Shown here: positions 41,438 through 49,936 of the stretch, piece after piece
Position numbering within the stretch: position 1 is the first letter of the stretch
How the letters are laid out: every line of letters starts with the position of its first letter
NCBI RefSeq assembly: GCF_001571245.1
Contig: NZ_BCTK01000006.1
Span: 248,001-312,000 of the forward strand
Source: Achromobacter piechaudii NBRC 102461
Lineage (GTDB): Bacteria > Pseudomonadota > Gammaproteobacteria > Burkholderiales > Burkholderiaceae_B
Direction: 5' to 3'
Length of the DNA: 64,000 nt
Position numbers and translations under genes: made by a program
Notes under the pieces: generated by a model
What the model was told of the DNA's origin: nothing
The model's database searches: none
The model's input: only the letters and a program-made list of their open reading frames with translations

Positions 41438-43582
41438 TCACTGCGCGTCGACCGCCGTGTTCGGAATAAGCACAGCGTCCAGCGCCAACGCACCCTGTCC
41501 CTCAGGCAGCGCCAGCAGCGGGTTGATTTCCAGCGACGCAAAATCATTGCGATGCACATGCGCAAAACGCGAAAGCGCCACCAACGCATCGGCTAACGCA
41601 TCGATGTCGCACGGGGGCGCGCCGCGTGCGCCTTGCAGCAGCGCATAGCCCTGGATTTCGCCGATCATTGCCCGCGCCTGGGCGTGGTCGAAGGGCGCGA
41701 GCCGGAAGCTGACGTCTTTAAGCACTTCGACGAACACGCCGCCCAGGCCGAACATCACCACCGGCCCGAAGATCGGGTCGCGGTGCACGCCCACGATGCA
41801 CTCCACGCCCTTGGGCGCCATGGGCGCGACCAGCACGCCGTCGATCCGCGCATCGGGCCGATGCAGGCGCAGGCTATCCAGAATCGCTGCATAGCCTGCG
41901 CGCACGGCGTCTTCGCCGGACAGGTTCAGCTTGACGCCGCCTATGTCGCTCTTGTGCAGGATGTCAGGCGACACGACTTTCAAAACCACGGGTCCAGCGA
42001 GGCGGACGGCGGCGGCCACGGCGGCGTCGGCGTCCGTAGCAAGCGTGCAGTCCGGCACCGGCAAGCCCGCTTCGCGCAGCACCTCCATGGCCTGCACTTC
42101 GTTGTAGGCATCGCGTTGCAGGCCGGAGCGGGACAAGGCATTGCTGCCGGCATCGGATGTGGCGGCGTCCTCGACCTGCTCAGGCACTGCATCGCCCGCT
42201 TCCAAGCCGGACACCGCGCCTATCGTTCGGATCGCCGCGCTGGGGTCCACGAACACCAGCGCGCCCAGGCGTTCGAGTTCGCGGCGGCGTTCGGGGGGGA
42301 ACAGCGCGCACAAGGCTAGCGGCACGTTGGGATGGCGGGCGCGCATTTCGCGGGCAAAGGTCTCGAAGGTGGGCCACAGCGCTTCGGACGATCCCGCTGC
42401 CGCCAGGAAGACGGCCAGCGCATCGTAGCGGCCGTCGGCCAGCATGTCGTCGGCGGTGGCCAGCAACAGGCCGGGTTCGGACACCACCTGGCCCGTGACG
42501 TCGACGGGGTTGCGCGGACCGGCGAACGGCACGCGTTCCAGCAGGCGCGCCTGTGCGGCGAGGTCGGGCTCGGGCAGCGACAAGCCGGCCTCCTGCGCCT
42601 CGTCCGCCATCAACGCACCCACGCCACCCGAGATCGTGAAGATGCCCAGCCGCTTGCCGGCCGGGCGCTGTTTCCAGGTGTCCAGCGCGTAACCCAGGTT
42701 GAAGAATTCTTCGATGCTGCGGGCGCGCAACGCGCCGTACTGGCGGAACAGCGCGTCGTAGACGGCGTCGTCGCCGGCCAGCGCGGCGGTATGAGACGCC
42801 GCTGCCTGGGCGCCCGCCTGCGTGCGCCCGATCTTGGTGACGACCACGGGCTTGCCGGCCTCGCGCGCGGCGGCCAGTGCGCGGCGCAGCTTGCCGCCGT
42901 CGCGGCAACCTTCCATGTAGGCCATGATGACGCGGGTGTCGGCGTCGCGCGCCAGCCAATCGATGCAGTCCGCCACGTCGATGTCGGCTTCATTGCCGGT
43001 GCTGATCCAGTGCGACAAGCCCAGCCCGCGCTCGCGCGCCATGCAGTACGCATAGGCCCCGAACGCGCCGCTCTGCGACACCATGCCGATGCCGCCCGGC
43101 GCCACCGCGCCGTTGGCGGGCGCTGGCGAGAACGTGGCGTAGACGTTGTGGCGGACGTTCATGAAACCCAGGCAGTTGGGCCCCAGCAGGCGAATGCCCC
43201 GGCTGCGCGCGATGTCGCACAACGCCGCCTGCATGGCGACGCCGGACTCGCCGGTTTCCGAGAAGCCCGACGTGAACACGACCGCACCGCCGACTTGGCC
43301 TGGCCGCGCGCATGCCAGCGCCTGCGCAGCCTGCGCGGCGGGCACGGCAAGAATCACCAGGTCCACTGGTCCATCCAGCGCGGCCAGGTCGGGCGCGGTG
43401 GGCAAGCCCTGGATGTTGTCGGCGCGCGGGTTGATGGGCAGGATGCGGCCGTCATAACCATGTTGCCGCAGCAGGCTGACGGGCATCGCGCCGATCTTGC
43501 CGGGTGTGGCGGATGCGCCGACGACGGCGATGCTGCGGGGGGTGAACAAACGGGTCAGCGAGGAATCGGGATGCAGGCTCAT
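41438..43582 (-). CDS. ADP-forming acyl-CoA (acetate-CoA) ligase family protein
   Basis: A 714-aa fused ligase. The order is: CoA-binding domain (LFTPRSIAVVGASATPGKIG), succinyl-CoA-ligase-like domains with LLGPNCLGFMN and the phospho-histidine loop ASHTAALAGDD near residue 260, then the ATP-grasp domain from about 490 (MEVLREAGLPVPDC; VVLKVVSPDILHKSDIGGVKLNL). Such proteins interconvert an acid, CoA and ATP with ADP. It is the last gene of an operon with two acyl-CoA dehydrogenases, a reductase and a Bug receptor, so it probably activates the imported acid. Identity of the acid is unknown. Confidence 0.9.
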   Translation of the reverse strand: MSLHPDSSLTRLFTPRSIAVVGASATPGKIGAMPVSLLRQHGYDGRILPINPRADNIQGLPTAPDLAALDGPVDLVILAVPAAQAAQALACARPGQVGGAVVFTSGFSETGESGVAMQAALCDIARSRGIRLLGPNCLGFMNVRHNVYATFSPAPANGAVAPGGIGMVSQSGAFGAYAYCMARERGLGLSHWISTGNEADIDVADCIDWLARDADTRVIMAYMEGCRDGGKLRRALAAAREAGKPVVVTKIGRTQAGAQAAASHTAALAGDDAVYDALFRQYGALRARSIEEFFNLGYALDTWKQRPAGKRLGIFTISGGVGALMADEAQEAGLSLPEPDLAAQARLLERVPFAGPRNPVDVTGQVVSEPGLLLATADDMLADGRYDALAVFLAAAGSSEALWPTFETFAREMRARHPNVPLALCALFPPERRRELERLGALVFVDPSAAIRTIGAVSGLEAGDAVPEQVEDAATSDAGSNALSRSGLQRDAYNEVQAMEVLREAGLPVPDCTLATDADAAVAAAVRLAGPVVLKVVSPDILHKSDIGGVKLNLSGEDAVRAGYAAILDSLRLHRPDARIDGVLVAPMAPKGVECIVGVHRDPIFGPVVMFGLGGVFVEVLKDVSFRLAPFDHAQARAMIGEIQGYALLQGARGAPPCDIDALADALVALSRFAHVHRNDFASLEINPLLALPEGQGALALDAVLIPNTAVDAQ

Positions 43583-43600
43583 GGGGGCGACGGGTCAGGT

Positions 43601-44596
43601 TCAGGAAAAGCGCACGACGCTGCGGCCGGTGCTGCCGCGTTCCAGCATGGCGGCCAGCGCGCGGGGCAGGTCCTCGGGCGCGATCACGCGCGCGGCAAGG
43701 TCCAGGCGAGTCGGGCGGTAATCGGTGGCAAGCCGTTGCCACAGCGCGCGGCGCAGGGGCATCGGGCTGTTGGCGTTGATGCCCAGCAGCTTCACGCCAC
43801 GCAGGATGAAGGGGATGACTGAGGTGGGCAGGTCCGCGCCGCCCGCATTGCCGAAGGCCGCTGCCACGCCGTCAGGGCGCAGCGTTGCCAGTGCGTGCGC
43901 CAGCAAAGGGCCGCCCACGGAATCGACGACGCCCGCCCAACGCGCGCTCATCAGCGGCTTTACAGGCCCGGACAGGTCGGGTGGCGCGATGACGTCGGCC
44001 GCGCCCAGCGAACGCAGATAAGCGGCGGCGTCCGGCTTGCCGGACATGGCGCACACGCGATAGCCGCGCTGGCTGAAGATGTCGATGGCGATGCCGGCCA
44101 CGCCGCCCGTCGCGCCGGTGATCAGCACGTCACCCTGCTCGGGCGTCAGGCCGCAGTGTTCCATCCAGTGCAAGGACAGCGCCGCCGTGTAGCCGGCTGC
44201 GCCCAGCACGGCGGCGTCGCGCAAGTTGATGCCATCGGGCAGGGGCAAGACCCAGTCGTGCGGCACGCGTGCGTATTGCGCATAGCCGCCGTCGCAGTCG
44301 ACGCCGATGCCAAAGCCGTGCACCACGACCTGCTGGCCGGGCGCAAGTGTCGGGTCGGCGGAGTGCACCACCGTGCCGCTCAGGTCGATGCCGCCGATGC
44401 GGGGATAGTCGCGGATGACATTGCCGCGTCCGGCCTGGGCCAGCGCGTCCTTGTAGTTCAGGCCGGCATAGGCCACGCGGATCAGCGTGTCGCCGGGGGA
44501 TAGATCGTTTTCCTGAAGGGTGTCGAAGCGGCCCTCTGGCGGCGCGCCGTCGGGGCCGGCGTGCAAGCGGTACGCCTGGAATGTCGGGATGGGCAT
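43601..44596 (-). CDS. AcuI/YhdH-family acryloyl-CoA reductase-like oxidoreductase
   Basis: A 331-aa MDR-family protein of the AcuI/YhdH type. Features include VAYAGLNYKDALAQAGRGN with the family's NYKD motif, GGIDLSGTVV, VLITGATGGVAGIAIDIFSQRGYRV (NADPH fold), and IPFILRGVKLLGINA near the C-terminus. Zinc ligands are absent. AcuI reduces acryloyl-CoA to propionyl-CoA. In this acyl-CoA operon it may reduce or detoxify an enoyl-CoA intermediate. It lies 18 bases upstream of the CoA ligase on the same strand. Confidence 0.9.
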   Translation of the reverse strand: MPIPTFQAYRLHAGPDGAPPEGRFDTLQENDLSPGDTLIRVAYAGLNYKDALAQAGRGNVIRDYPRIGGIDLSGTVVHSADPTLAPGQQVVVHGFGIGVDCDGGYAQYARVPHDWVLPLPDGINLRDAAVLGAAGYTAALSLHWMEHCGLTPEQGDVLITGATGGVAGIAIDIFSQRGYRVCAMSGKPDAAAYLRSLGAADVIAPPDLSGPVKPLMSARWAGVVDSVGGPLLAHALATLRPDGVAAAFGNAGGADLPTSVIPFILRGVKLLGINANSPMPLRRALWQRLATDYRPTRLDLAARVIAPEDLPRALAAMLERGSTGRSVVRFS

Positions 44597-44623
44597 GGGG
44601 TCTCCGAAGCGGGGCTGGGCAAG

Positions 44624-45790
44624 TCAGGGGTGCGCCAACAGACGGCGCGCGAGGGTGGCGCGGTGCAGTTCGTTGGCGCCGTCGTAGATGCGGAAGGGGC
44701 GCATTTCCTGCCAGATCATCGCCACGGGCGTGTCGTCCGACAGCCCCGACGCGCCCATCATCTGCACCGCGCGATCGGCCACGCGGTTCACGGCTTCCGA
44801 CACGAACACCTTGGTCATGGCGCTCTCTTGTTTGACGGACAGGCCCGCGTCCATGCGGTCCGCGCAATCGATCGTCATCAATCGGCTGGCGTGCAGGTCG
44901 ATGTGCGAATCGGCGACCATCGCCTGAATCTGCTGCAAGTCGGCCAGGCGCGCGCCGAAGGACTCACGCTGGCTGACGTAGGCTTGCGCGGTTTCCAGTG
45001 CGCGGCGGGCGCGTCCGATGTAGCGCATGCAGTGCGACAGGCGCGCCGGCTCCAGCCGCAACTGCGCGTATTGCAGGCCGCGCCCGGGTTCGCCCAGCAC
45101 GGCGTCGTCGCCGACTTCGCACTCATTCAATTCGATTTCCGCATGGCCGCCGATCTGATAGCCGGTCACCATGCCGATGTCGCGCACGACGCGATAGCCG
45201 GGCGTGTCGGCGGGCACGATGAACAAAGTTGCGCCGGCCTCGGTCTGCGCCAGCACCAGCGCGAAGTGCGCGCCGACGCCGCCGCTGATGAATTGCTTGT
45301 GCCCGGTCAGCACCCAGCGTTGGCCGCGCCGTGTGGCGCGGGTGCGCAGCATGGACGGGTCCGATCCCGCGCCCGGCGCGGGTTCGGTCATGGCGAAGCA
45401 GGCGCGTTGTTCGGCACGCACCAGCGGCAGCAGATAGCGTTCGCGCTGCGCGGGCGTGCCCAGCCGCAGCAGCGTCAGCATGTTGGGCTGGTCGGGCGCG
45501 GCGCAGTTCAAGGCGGCGGGGCCGAGAAAGCCGCGCCCAGCCGCTTCCAAGACCTGCGCCAGCGCGCGCCAGCCCAGACCCAGGCCGCCAAGTTCCACGG
45601 GCAGCTGCGGCGCATACAGGCCCGCACTGCGAGCCTGCTCTCGCAGCCGCGCCACGCAAAGGTCCAGCGCCGCGACGTCACGGGCGATGGCGGGGGATTC
45701 CGCCGGGATGGCGATGTCGTCGACAAAGCGGCGAACGCGTTCGCACAAGTCGGCGATGTCCGGGCCGGCGCTGGAAGCTTGAGTGGTCAT
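44624..45790 (-). CDS. Acyl-CoA dehydrogenase family protein
   Basis: A 388-aa FAD enzyme. The fold signatures are FAMTEPAPGAGSDPSMLRT (the EPxAGSD motif), RWVLTGHKQFISGG and the C-terminal QMMGASGLSDDTPVA ... IYDGANELHRATLARRL. Medium- and short-chain enzymes usually have Glu in the final YEG motif; here it is Asp (YDG), as in some ACAD10/11-like members, so substrate range may differ. ATG 45790 follows GAGG. ATG 45814 would overlap the stop of the upstream Bug gene (ATGA) and is an alternative start. Confidence 0.92.
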   Translation of the reverse strand: MTTQASSAGPDIADLCERVRRFVDDIAIPAESPAIARDVAALDLCVARLREQARSAGLYAPQLPVELGGLGLGWRALAQVLEAAGRGFLGPAALNCAAPDQPNMLTLLRLGTPAQRERYLLPLVRAEQRACFAMTEPAPGAGSDPSMLRTRATRRGQRWVLTGHKQFISGGVGAHFALVLAQTEAGATLFIVPADTPGYRVVRDIGMVTGYQIGGHAEIELNECEVGDDAVLGEPGRGLQYAQLRLEPARLSHCMRYIGRARRALETAQAYVSQRESFGARLADLQQIQAMVADSHIDLHASRLMTIDCADRMDAGLSVKQESAMTKVFVSEAVNRVADRAVQMMGASGLSDDTPVAMIWQEMRPFRIYDGANELHRATLARRLLAHP

Positions 45791-45810
45791 GACGGCAGCC
45801 TCATCGCGGG

Positions 45811-46794
45811 TCATTGAATGCGGGTGCCGGTGGATTGCACCAGCTTGTTCCACCACACGGTCTCGTCCGCGATCTGCTTGGCGAATTCCGCGGGCGAACT
45901 ACCCAGCGGTTCCGCGCCCAGTTCCTGGAAGCGCGCGCGCAGTTGCGGGTCCTGCAAGGCCTTGACCACGGCGGCATGCAGACGATCCACCACGGCGGGC
46001 GGCGTGTTGGCGGGCGACATCAGCCCCTTCCATGCCATGACCTCGAAGCCGGGCATGCCGGCTTCGCTGAACGTGGGAATGTCGGGCGCGGCGGTGGCGC
46101 GGGCATCGCTGGGCACGGCCAGCGCGCGCAGGCTGCCCGCTTTGACCTGCGGCAGCAGCGCGGGCATGTTGTCGATCATGAAGTCGATATGGCCGGCCAC
46201 CAGGTCGGTGATGGCCGGGCCCGTTCCCTTGTACGGCACGTGTTCGGCTTGCAGTCCGGCCTTCTGCTTGAGCAGTTCGCCTGCCAGTTGCGCGGGCGAG
46301 CCATTGCCGGGCGAACCGAACGACAGCTTGCCGGGATGGCTGCGCGCGTAAACCAGAAATTCCTGCAAGGTCTTTACCGGCATCGACTTGGTCACCACCA
46401 TCAGGTTGTGTTCGCGTTCGATGCAGGTGATGGCGGTCAGGTCCCGCGCGGGGTTGAACGGCATGTTGGCGTACAGGCTGGGGTTGATGACCGTAGGGCC
46501 GGCCGCCGCCAGCAGCAGCGTGTAGCCGTCCGGCGCGGCGCGCGCAACGAAGTCCCCGCCGATGTTGCCACCCGCGCCCGGCTTGTTTTCCACGATGACC
46601 GGCTGCCCAAGGATGGGATGCAGCGCCTCGGCCAGCAGCCGCCCGAGGATGTCGGTGGAGCCGCCGGGGGCGAACGGGATGATCAGCCGGATCGGCTTGT
46701 CGGGGTAAGCGGCGGCGGCTTGGGGCGGTAGCGCGGCGCACGCGAATGCGGCTGTCAGGGCGCCGATCCACTTCGGCAGGTGCTTGTGCAGCAT
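45811..46794 (-). CDS. Bug-type (tripartite tricarboxylate) substrate-binding protein
   Basis: A 327-aa periplasmic receptor. Its signal peptide is residues 1-29 (MLHKHLPKW, an alanine-rich core, AAAAYPDK). Family motifs are YPDKPIRLIIPFAPGGSTDILGR, NKPGAGGNIGGDFVARAAPDG and SFGSPGNGSPAQLAGELLK. Bug proteins capture carboxylates. It lies between two acyl-CoA dehydrogenase genes, so its ligand is likely the acid that the operon activates and oxidises. Confidence 0.93.
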   Translation of the reverse strand: MLHKHLPKWIGALTAAFACAALPPQAAAAYPDKPIRLIIPFAPGGSTDILGRLLAEALHPILGQPVIVENKPGAGGNIGGDFVARAAPDGYTLLLAAAGPTVINPSLYANMPFNPARDLTAITCIEREHNLMVVTKSMPVKTLQEFLVYARSHPGKLSFGSPGNGSPAQLAGELLKQKAGLQAEHVPYKGTGPAITDLVAGHIDFMIDNMPALLPQVKAGSLRALAVPSDARATAAPDIPTFSEAGMPGFEVMAWKGLMSPANTPPAVVDRLHAAVVKALQDPQLRARFQELGAEPLGSSPAEFAKQIADETVWWNKLVQSTGTRIQ

Positions 46795-46860
46795 GTCAGT
46801 CTCCTTGGGGTTGTGGGCCGCGCGCTTCTGGTGGCGGCGGTCCCGAAAAAGCGTCCGTGC

Positions 46861-48027
46861 CTAGCGGCCGGGCGCGTAGCCTGCGCGCGCCAGCGTATGG
46901 CGGGCGATGGTCAGTTGATGGATCTGGCTGGTGCCTTCATACAGGCGGAACAGCCGCACGTCGCGATAGAAGCGTTCGATGCCCTGATCGGCGATGTAGC
47001 CGTAGCCGCCGTGCATCTGCACGCAACGATCCGCCACGCGGCCGCACATTTCCGACGCGAAGTATTTGCAGATCGACGCATTCATGGTGACGTCCTGACC
47101 CGCATCGCGCTCTCGCGCGGTTTGCAGCACCAGCGCCAGCGCGGCCTGGATGTCGGTCTGGCAGTCGGCAAGCATGGCCTGGATCAACTGAAATTCCATC
47201 AGCGGCTTGCCGAACTGCTGGCGTTCGGCCACGAAGCGCAGCGTGTCGTCCAGCATGCGGATGGCGGGGCCGATGCACAGCGCGGCCAGATGGATGCGCT
47301 GTTTGTTCAGCACCTTCATGGCCGTCTTGAAACCCATGCCTTCCTGGCCGCCGATCACGTTGGCGGCGGGCACGCGGCAGTTGTCGAAGTAGATGGCGGA
47401 CACGGGCGAGCCCGCCTGGCCCATCTTCTCGTAAGGCTGGCCGGTGGACAGGCCCGGCGTGCCGCGTTCAACGATGAAGGCCGAGATGCCCTTGGCGCCG
47501 GGTGCGTCGGGGTCGGTGCGCGCCATGACGGTGAACAGGCCCGCAAGGGGCGCATTGGTGATGAAGCACTTCTCGCCGTTCAACACATAACTGTCGCCGT
47601 CGCGCACGGCCGTGGTGCGCAGGGCGGTCGCATCCGAACCCGCCTGCGGTTCGGTCAGCGCGAAGCAACCCGTGAGTTCGCCCGACGCCAGGCGCGGCAG
47701 GTAGCGGTCCTTCTGCTGCTCGGTGCCATCGGCGACCAGCGCTTCCGAGCCGATGCCCGTGTTGGTGCCGACCCGCGCGCGGAACGCCACGGAGCATTGC
47801 GACAACTCGATGGCCGCGCGGATCAGTTCTTCGGTGCTCATGCCCGCGCCGCCGTAGGCCTCGGGAATGGAATAGCCGAACATGCCTTGCTCGGCCATGG
47901 CGCGCACCAGGTCGTCGGGCACCTCGTCCAGGCGCGCCACCTCGGCTTCGCGGGGAACCAGTTGCTCGCGAACAAAGCGCCGCAGCGAATCGATGAAGGC
48001 GGCAAAGCCGTCGGGGTCCCTGATCAT
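46861..48027 (-). CDS. Acyl-CoA dehydrogenase
   Basis: A 388-aa flavoenzyme with the full set of acyl-CoA dehydrogenase motifs: CFALTEPQAGSDATALRT, YVLNGEKCFITNA, ERQQFGKPLMEFQLIQAMLAD, QMHGGYGYIADQGIERFYRD and the C-terminal RLYEGTSQIHQ with the catalytic Glu. It introduces a trans-2,3 double bond into an acyl-CoA. It is the first gene of the minus-strand operon and diverges from two IclR regulators across 212 bases. Confidence 0.95.
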   Translation of the reverse strand: MIRDPDGFAAFIDSLRRFVREQLVPREAEVARLDEVPDDLVRAMAEQGMFGYSIPEAYGGAGMSTEELIRAAIELSQCSVAFRARVGTNTGIGSEALVADGTEQQKDRYLPRLASGELTGCFALTEPQAGSDATALRTTAVRDGDSYVLNGEKCFITNAPLAGLFTVMARTDPDAPGAKGISAFIVERGTPGLSTGQPYEKMGQAGSPVSAIYFDNCRVPAANVIGGQEGMGFKTAMKVLNKQRIHLAALCIGPAIRMLDDTLRFVAERQQFGKPLMEFQLIQAMLADCQTDIQAALALVLQTARERDAGQDVTMNASICKYFASEMCGRVADRCVQMHGGYGYIADQGIERFYRDVRLFRLYEGTSQIHQLTIARHTLARAGYAPGR

Positions 48028-48239
48028 GGCCTGTCTCCGTTTTTTGTCTTGGGTGGGCCGAACGGGTCGACGGATCGGCTCGGGGCATCACGGAATTCAA
48101 GGTAGCAAAGCGGCGCGAAATGCGAGACAACTGTTTTGATATCTTGAACGCGTGCGACGCTTCGGCACGCGCGGCTGCTCTATCATCGACATCACTGTCC
48201 GGCGCCCGTGCGCGCCCCGCCTTGAACCGGAATGCGACC

Positions 48240-49037
48240 ATGACCACGCCCCTGGGCGGCCGTCACCCCGACCCTGATTTCGCCACCACGTTGGCCCACG
48301 GCCTATCGGTGCTGCAAACCTTTCGCCATGGCGAGCCGGCATTGAGCAACCGCGAGCTGGCCGACCGCACCGGGCTGTCCAAGGCCACGATCTCTCGGCT
48401 GACCTATACGCTGGTGCAGCGCGGGCTGTTGCGCTACGACGCCAGCCTGCGCCGCTATCGGCTGGGCACGGCGCTGCTGTCGCTCAGTTACCCCTTGCTG
48501 GCGAGCATCAAGCTGCGGCAATTGGCGCGGCCGCTGATGACGCGGCTGGCCAACGCGGCGGGCGGCTCGGCGTCGTTGGGCATGCATCACGGCACGCACA
48601 TGGTCTATGTGGAAACGTGCCGGGGCCATGATGCGGTGGCGTTTCGGCCCGACATCGGCGCCATGCTGCCGCTGCTGCCCTCGGCGATGGGCCGCGCCTG
48701 GCTGGCGCAGGCAGAACCGGGCGAGGCGGACGCGCTGCTACAGACGCTGCGCGAGCAGGATCCGATCGCCTGGCAACGGCATGCCGCCGGTTGGGAAGCC
48801 GCGCGGCGGGACTATGCCGCGCACGGGTATTGCGTGGCCGAAGGCGAGTGGCATGCGGATGTGCACGCGGTGGCGGTGCCTATGCGCCGTCCGGTAGATG
48901 GGCAGGTGTTCGTCTTCAATTGCGGGGTGCCCACGCGGCGGCTGCGGGCGGGCGATCTGCGCCGACGCATCGCGCCGCGCTTGCTGACCTTGGTGGCGCG
49001 CGTGGAAAAGATGCTGGAGGCTCGGGATGGCGCTTGA
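48240..49037 (+). CDS. IclR-family transcriptional regulator, copy 1
   Basis: A 265-aa IclR regulator. The winged helix has FATTLAHGLSVLQTFRHGEPALSNRELADRTGLSKATISRL at residues 17-57. The effector domain runs from about 85 to the end and includes VYVETCRGHDA and RPDIGAMLPLLPSAMGRAWLA. The start is ATG 48240; the frame is open upstream to 48120 but without a ribosome binding site. It overlaps copy 2 by 11 bases and diverges from the acyl-CoA operon, which it probably controls. Confidence 0.92.
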   Translation: MTTPLGGRHPDPDFATTLAHGLSVLQTFRHGEPALSNRELADRTGLSKATISRLTYTLVQRGLLRYDASLRRYRLGTALLSLSYPLLASIKLRQLARPLMTRLANAAGGSASLGMHHGTHMVYVETCRGHDAVAFRPDIGAMLPLLPSAMGRAWLAQAEPGEADALLQTLREQDPIAWQRHAAGWEAARRDYAAHGYCVAEGEWHADVHAVAVPMRRPVDGQVFVFNCGVPTRRLRAGDLRRRIAPRLLTLVARVEKMLEARDGA

Positions 49038-49800
49038 GCGCGACCGCGATTTCGCCACTACCTTGGCGCATGGTATCGATATCCTGGGCTGCTTTCGGGC
49101 AGACCGCCCCGAGCTTGCCAACAAGGATTTCGCGCAGCAGACCGGCCTGTCCAAAAGCGCCGTGGCGCGGCTGACGCATACGCTGGTCGAACTGGGGTTC
49201 TTGCAGCGCGTGGGCACGCCCGCGCGCTACCGGTTGGGGGCGGGGGTGTTGGCCTTGAGCTACCCCCTGCTGGCCAGCATGCAGATCCGCCAGTTGGCGC
49301 GCCCGTTGATGAAGCAGCTGGCCGACCACGCGCGCGGCGCGGTGTCGCTGGTGGTGCGCGATCGGCTACAGATGGTGTACGTGGAGACCGCCCGATCCAA
49401 TGACGCCTTGCAGACGCGTCCCGACATCGGCGCGGCCTTGCCCTTGCTGTCCAGCGCGGCGGGCAAGGCGTGGCTGTGCCGCGTGGCGGACGCCGAGCGG
49501 GCTGCGGTGCTGAACCAGTTGCGCGTGGCCGACGCGGCGCATTATGCCCAGCACTATCCCAGCCTGGCCTCGGCGGCGCGCGACCTGGAACGCAAGGGGT
49601 ATTGCGGCAACAACGTGCAATGGCGTCCGGACGCCTACGGGTTCGCGGCGCCGTTGTGGCGTCCCTATCAATCGCTGGTCTACGTCTTCAACTGCGGCGT
49701 GCCTTCCGGGGACGGACCCTACCGCGAACGCGCGGCGGACATCGGCCCCCGGCTGGTGGCCCTGGCGCGCGAGACGGAGCGGCTGCTGGGCTTGGAGTAG
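49027..49800 (+). CDS. IclR-family transcriptional regulator, copy 2
   Basis: A 257-aa paralogue of the preceding regulator. Shared stretches include DFATTLAHG, TGLSK, YRLGA, LALSYPLLAS, IRQLARPLM, MVYVETAR, RPDIGAALPLL and VFNCGVP, so the pair came from a tandem duplication. The start ATG 49027 lies inside the end of copy 1. Two overlapping, co-transcribed IclR genes could form heterodimers or heterotetramers. Confidence 0.92.
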   Translation: MALERDRDFATTLAHGIDILGCFRADRPELANKDFAQQTGLSKSAVARLTHTLVELGFLQRVGTPARYRLGAGVLALSYPLLASMQIRQLARPLMKQLADHARGAVSLVVRDRLQMVYVETARSNDALQTRPDIGAALPLLSSAAGKAWLCRVADAERAAVLNQLRVADAAHYAQHYPSLASAARDLERKGYCGNNVQWRPDAYGFAAPLWRPYQSLVYVFNCGVPSGDGPYRERAADIGPRLVALARETERLLGLE

Positions 49801-49936
49801 GGGAGTGGGAGCGGGGGCGACGCGGGGCGATTCGTGACTCCAAGTCAAAAGTGTTTGCCCGCTAGGCGGCTTTTTCCGCAAAGATCGCGCCGTCATACTG
49901 CACGCCTGTCTTTCCGAATTGCTCCAAGGAATTCGC

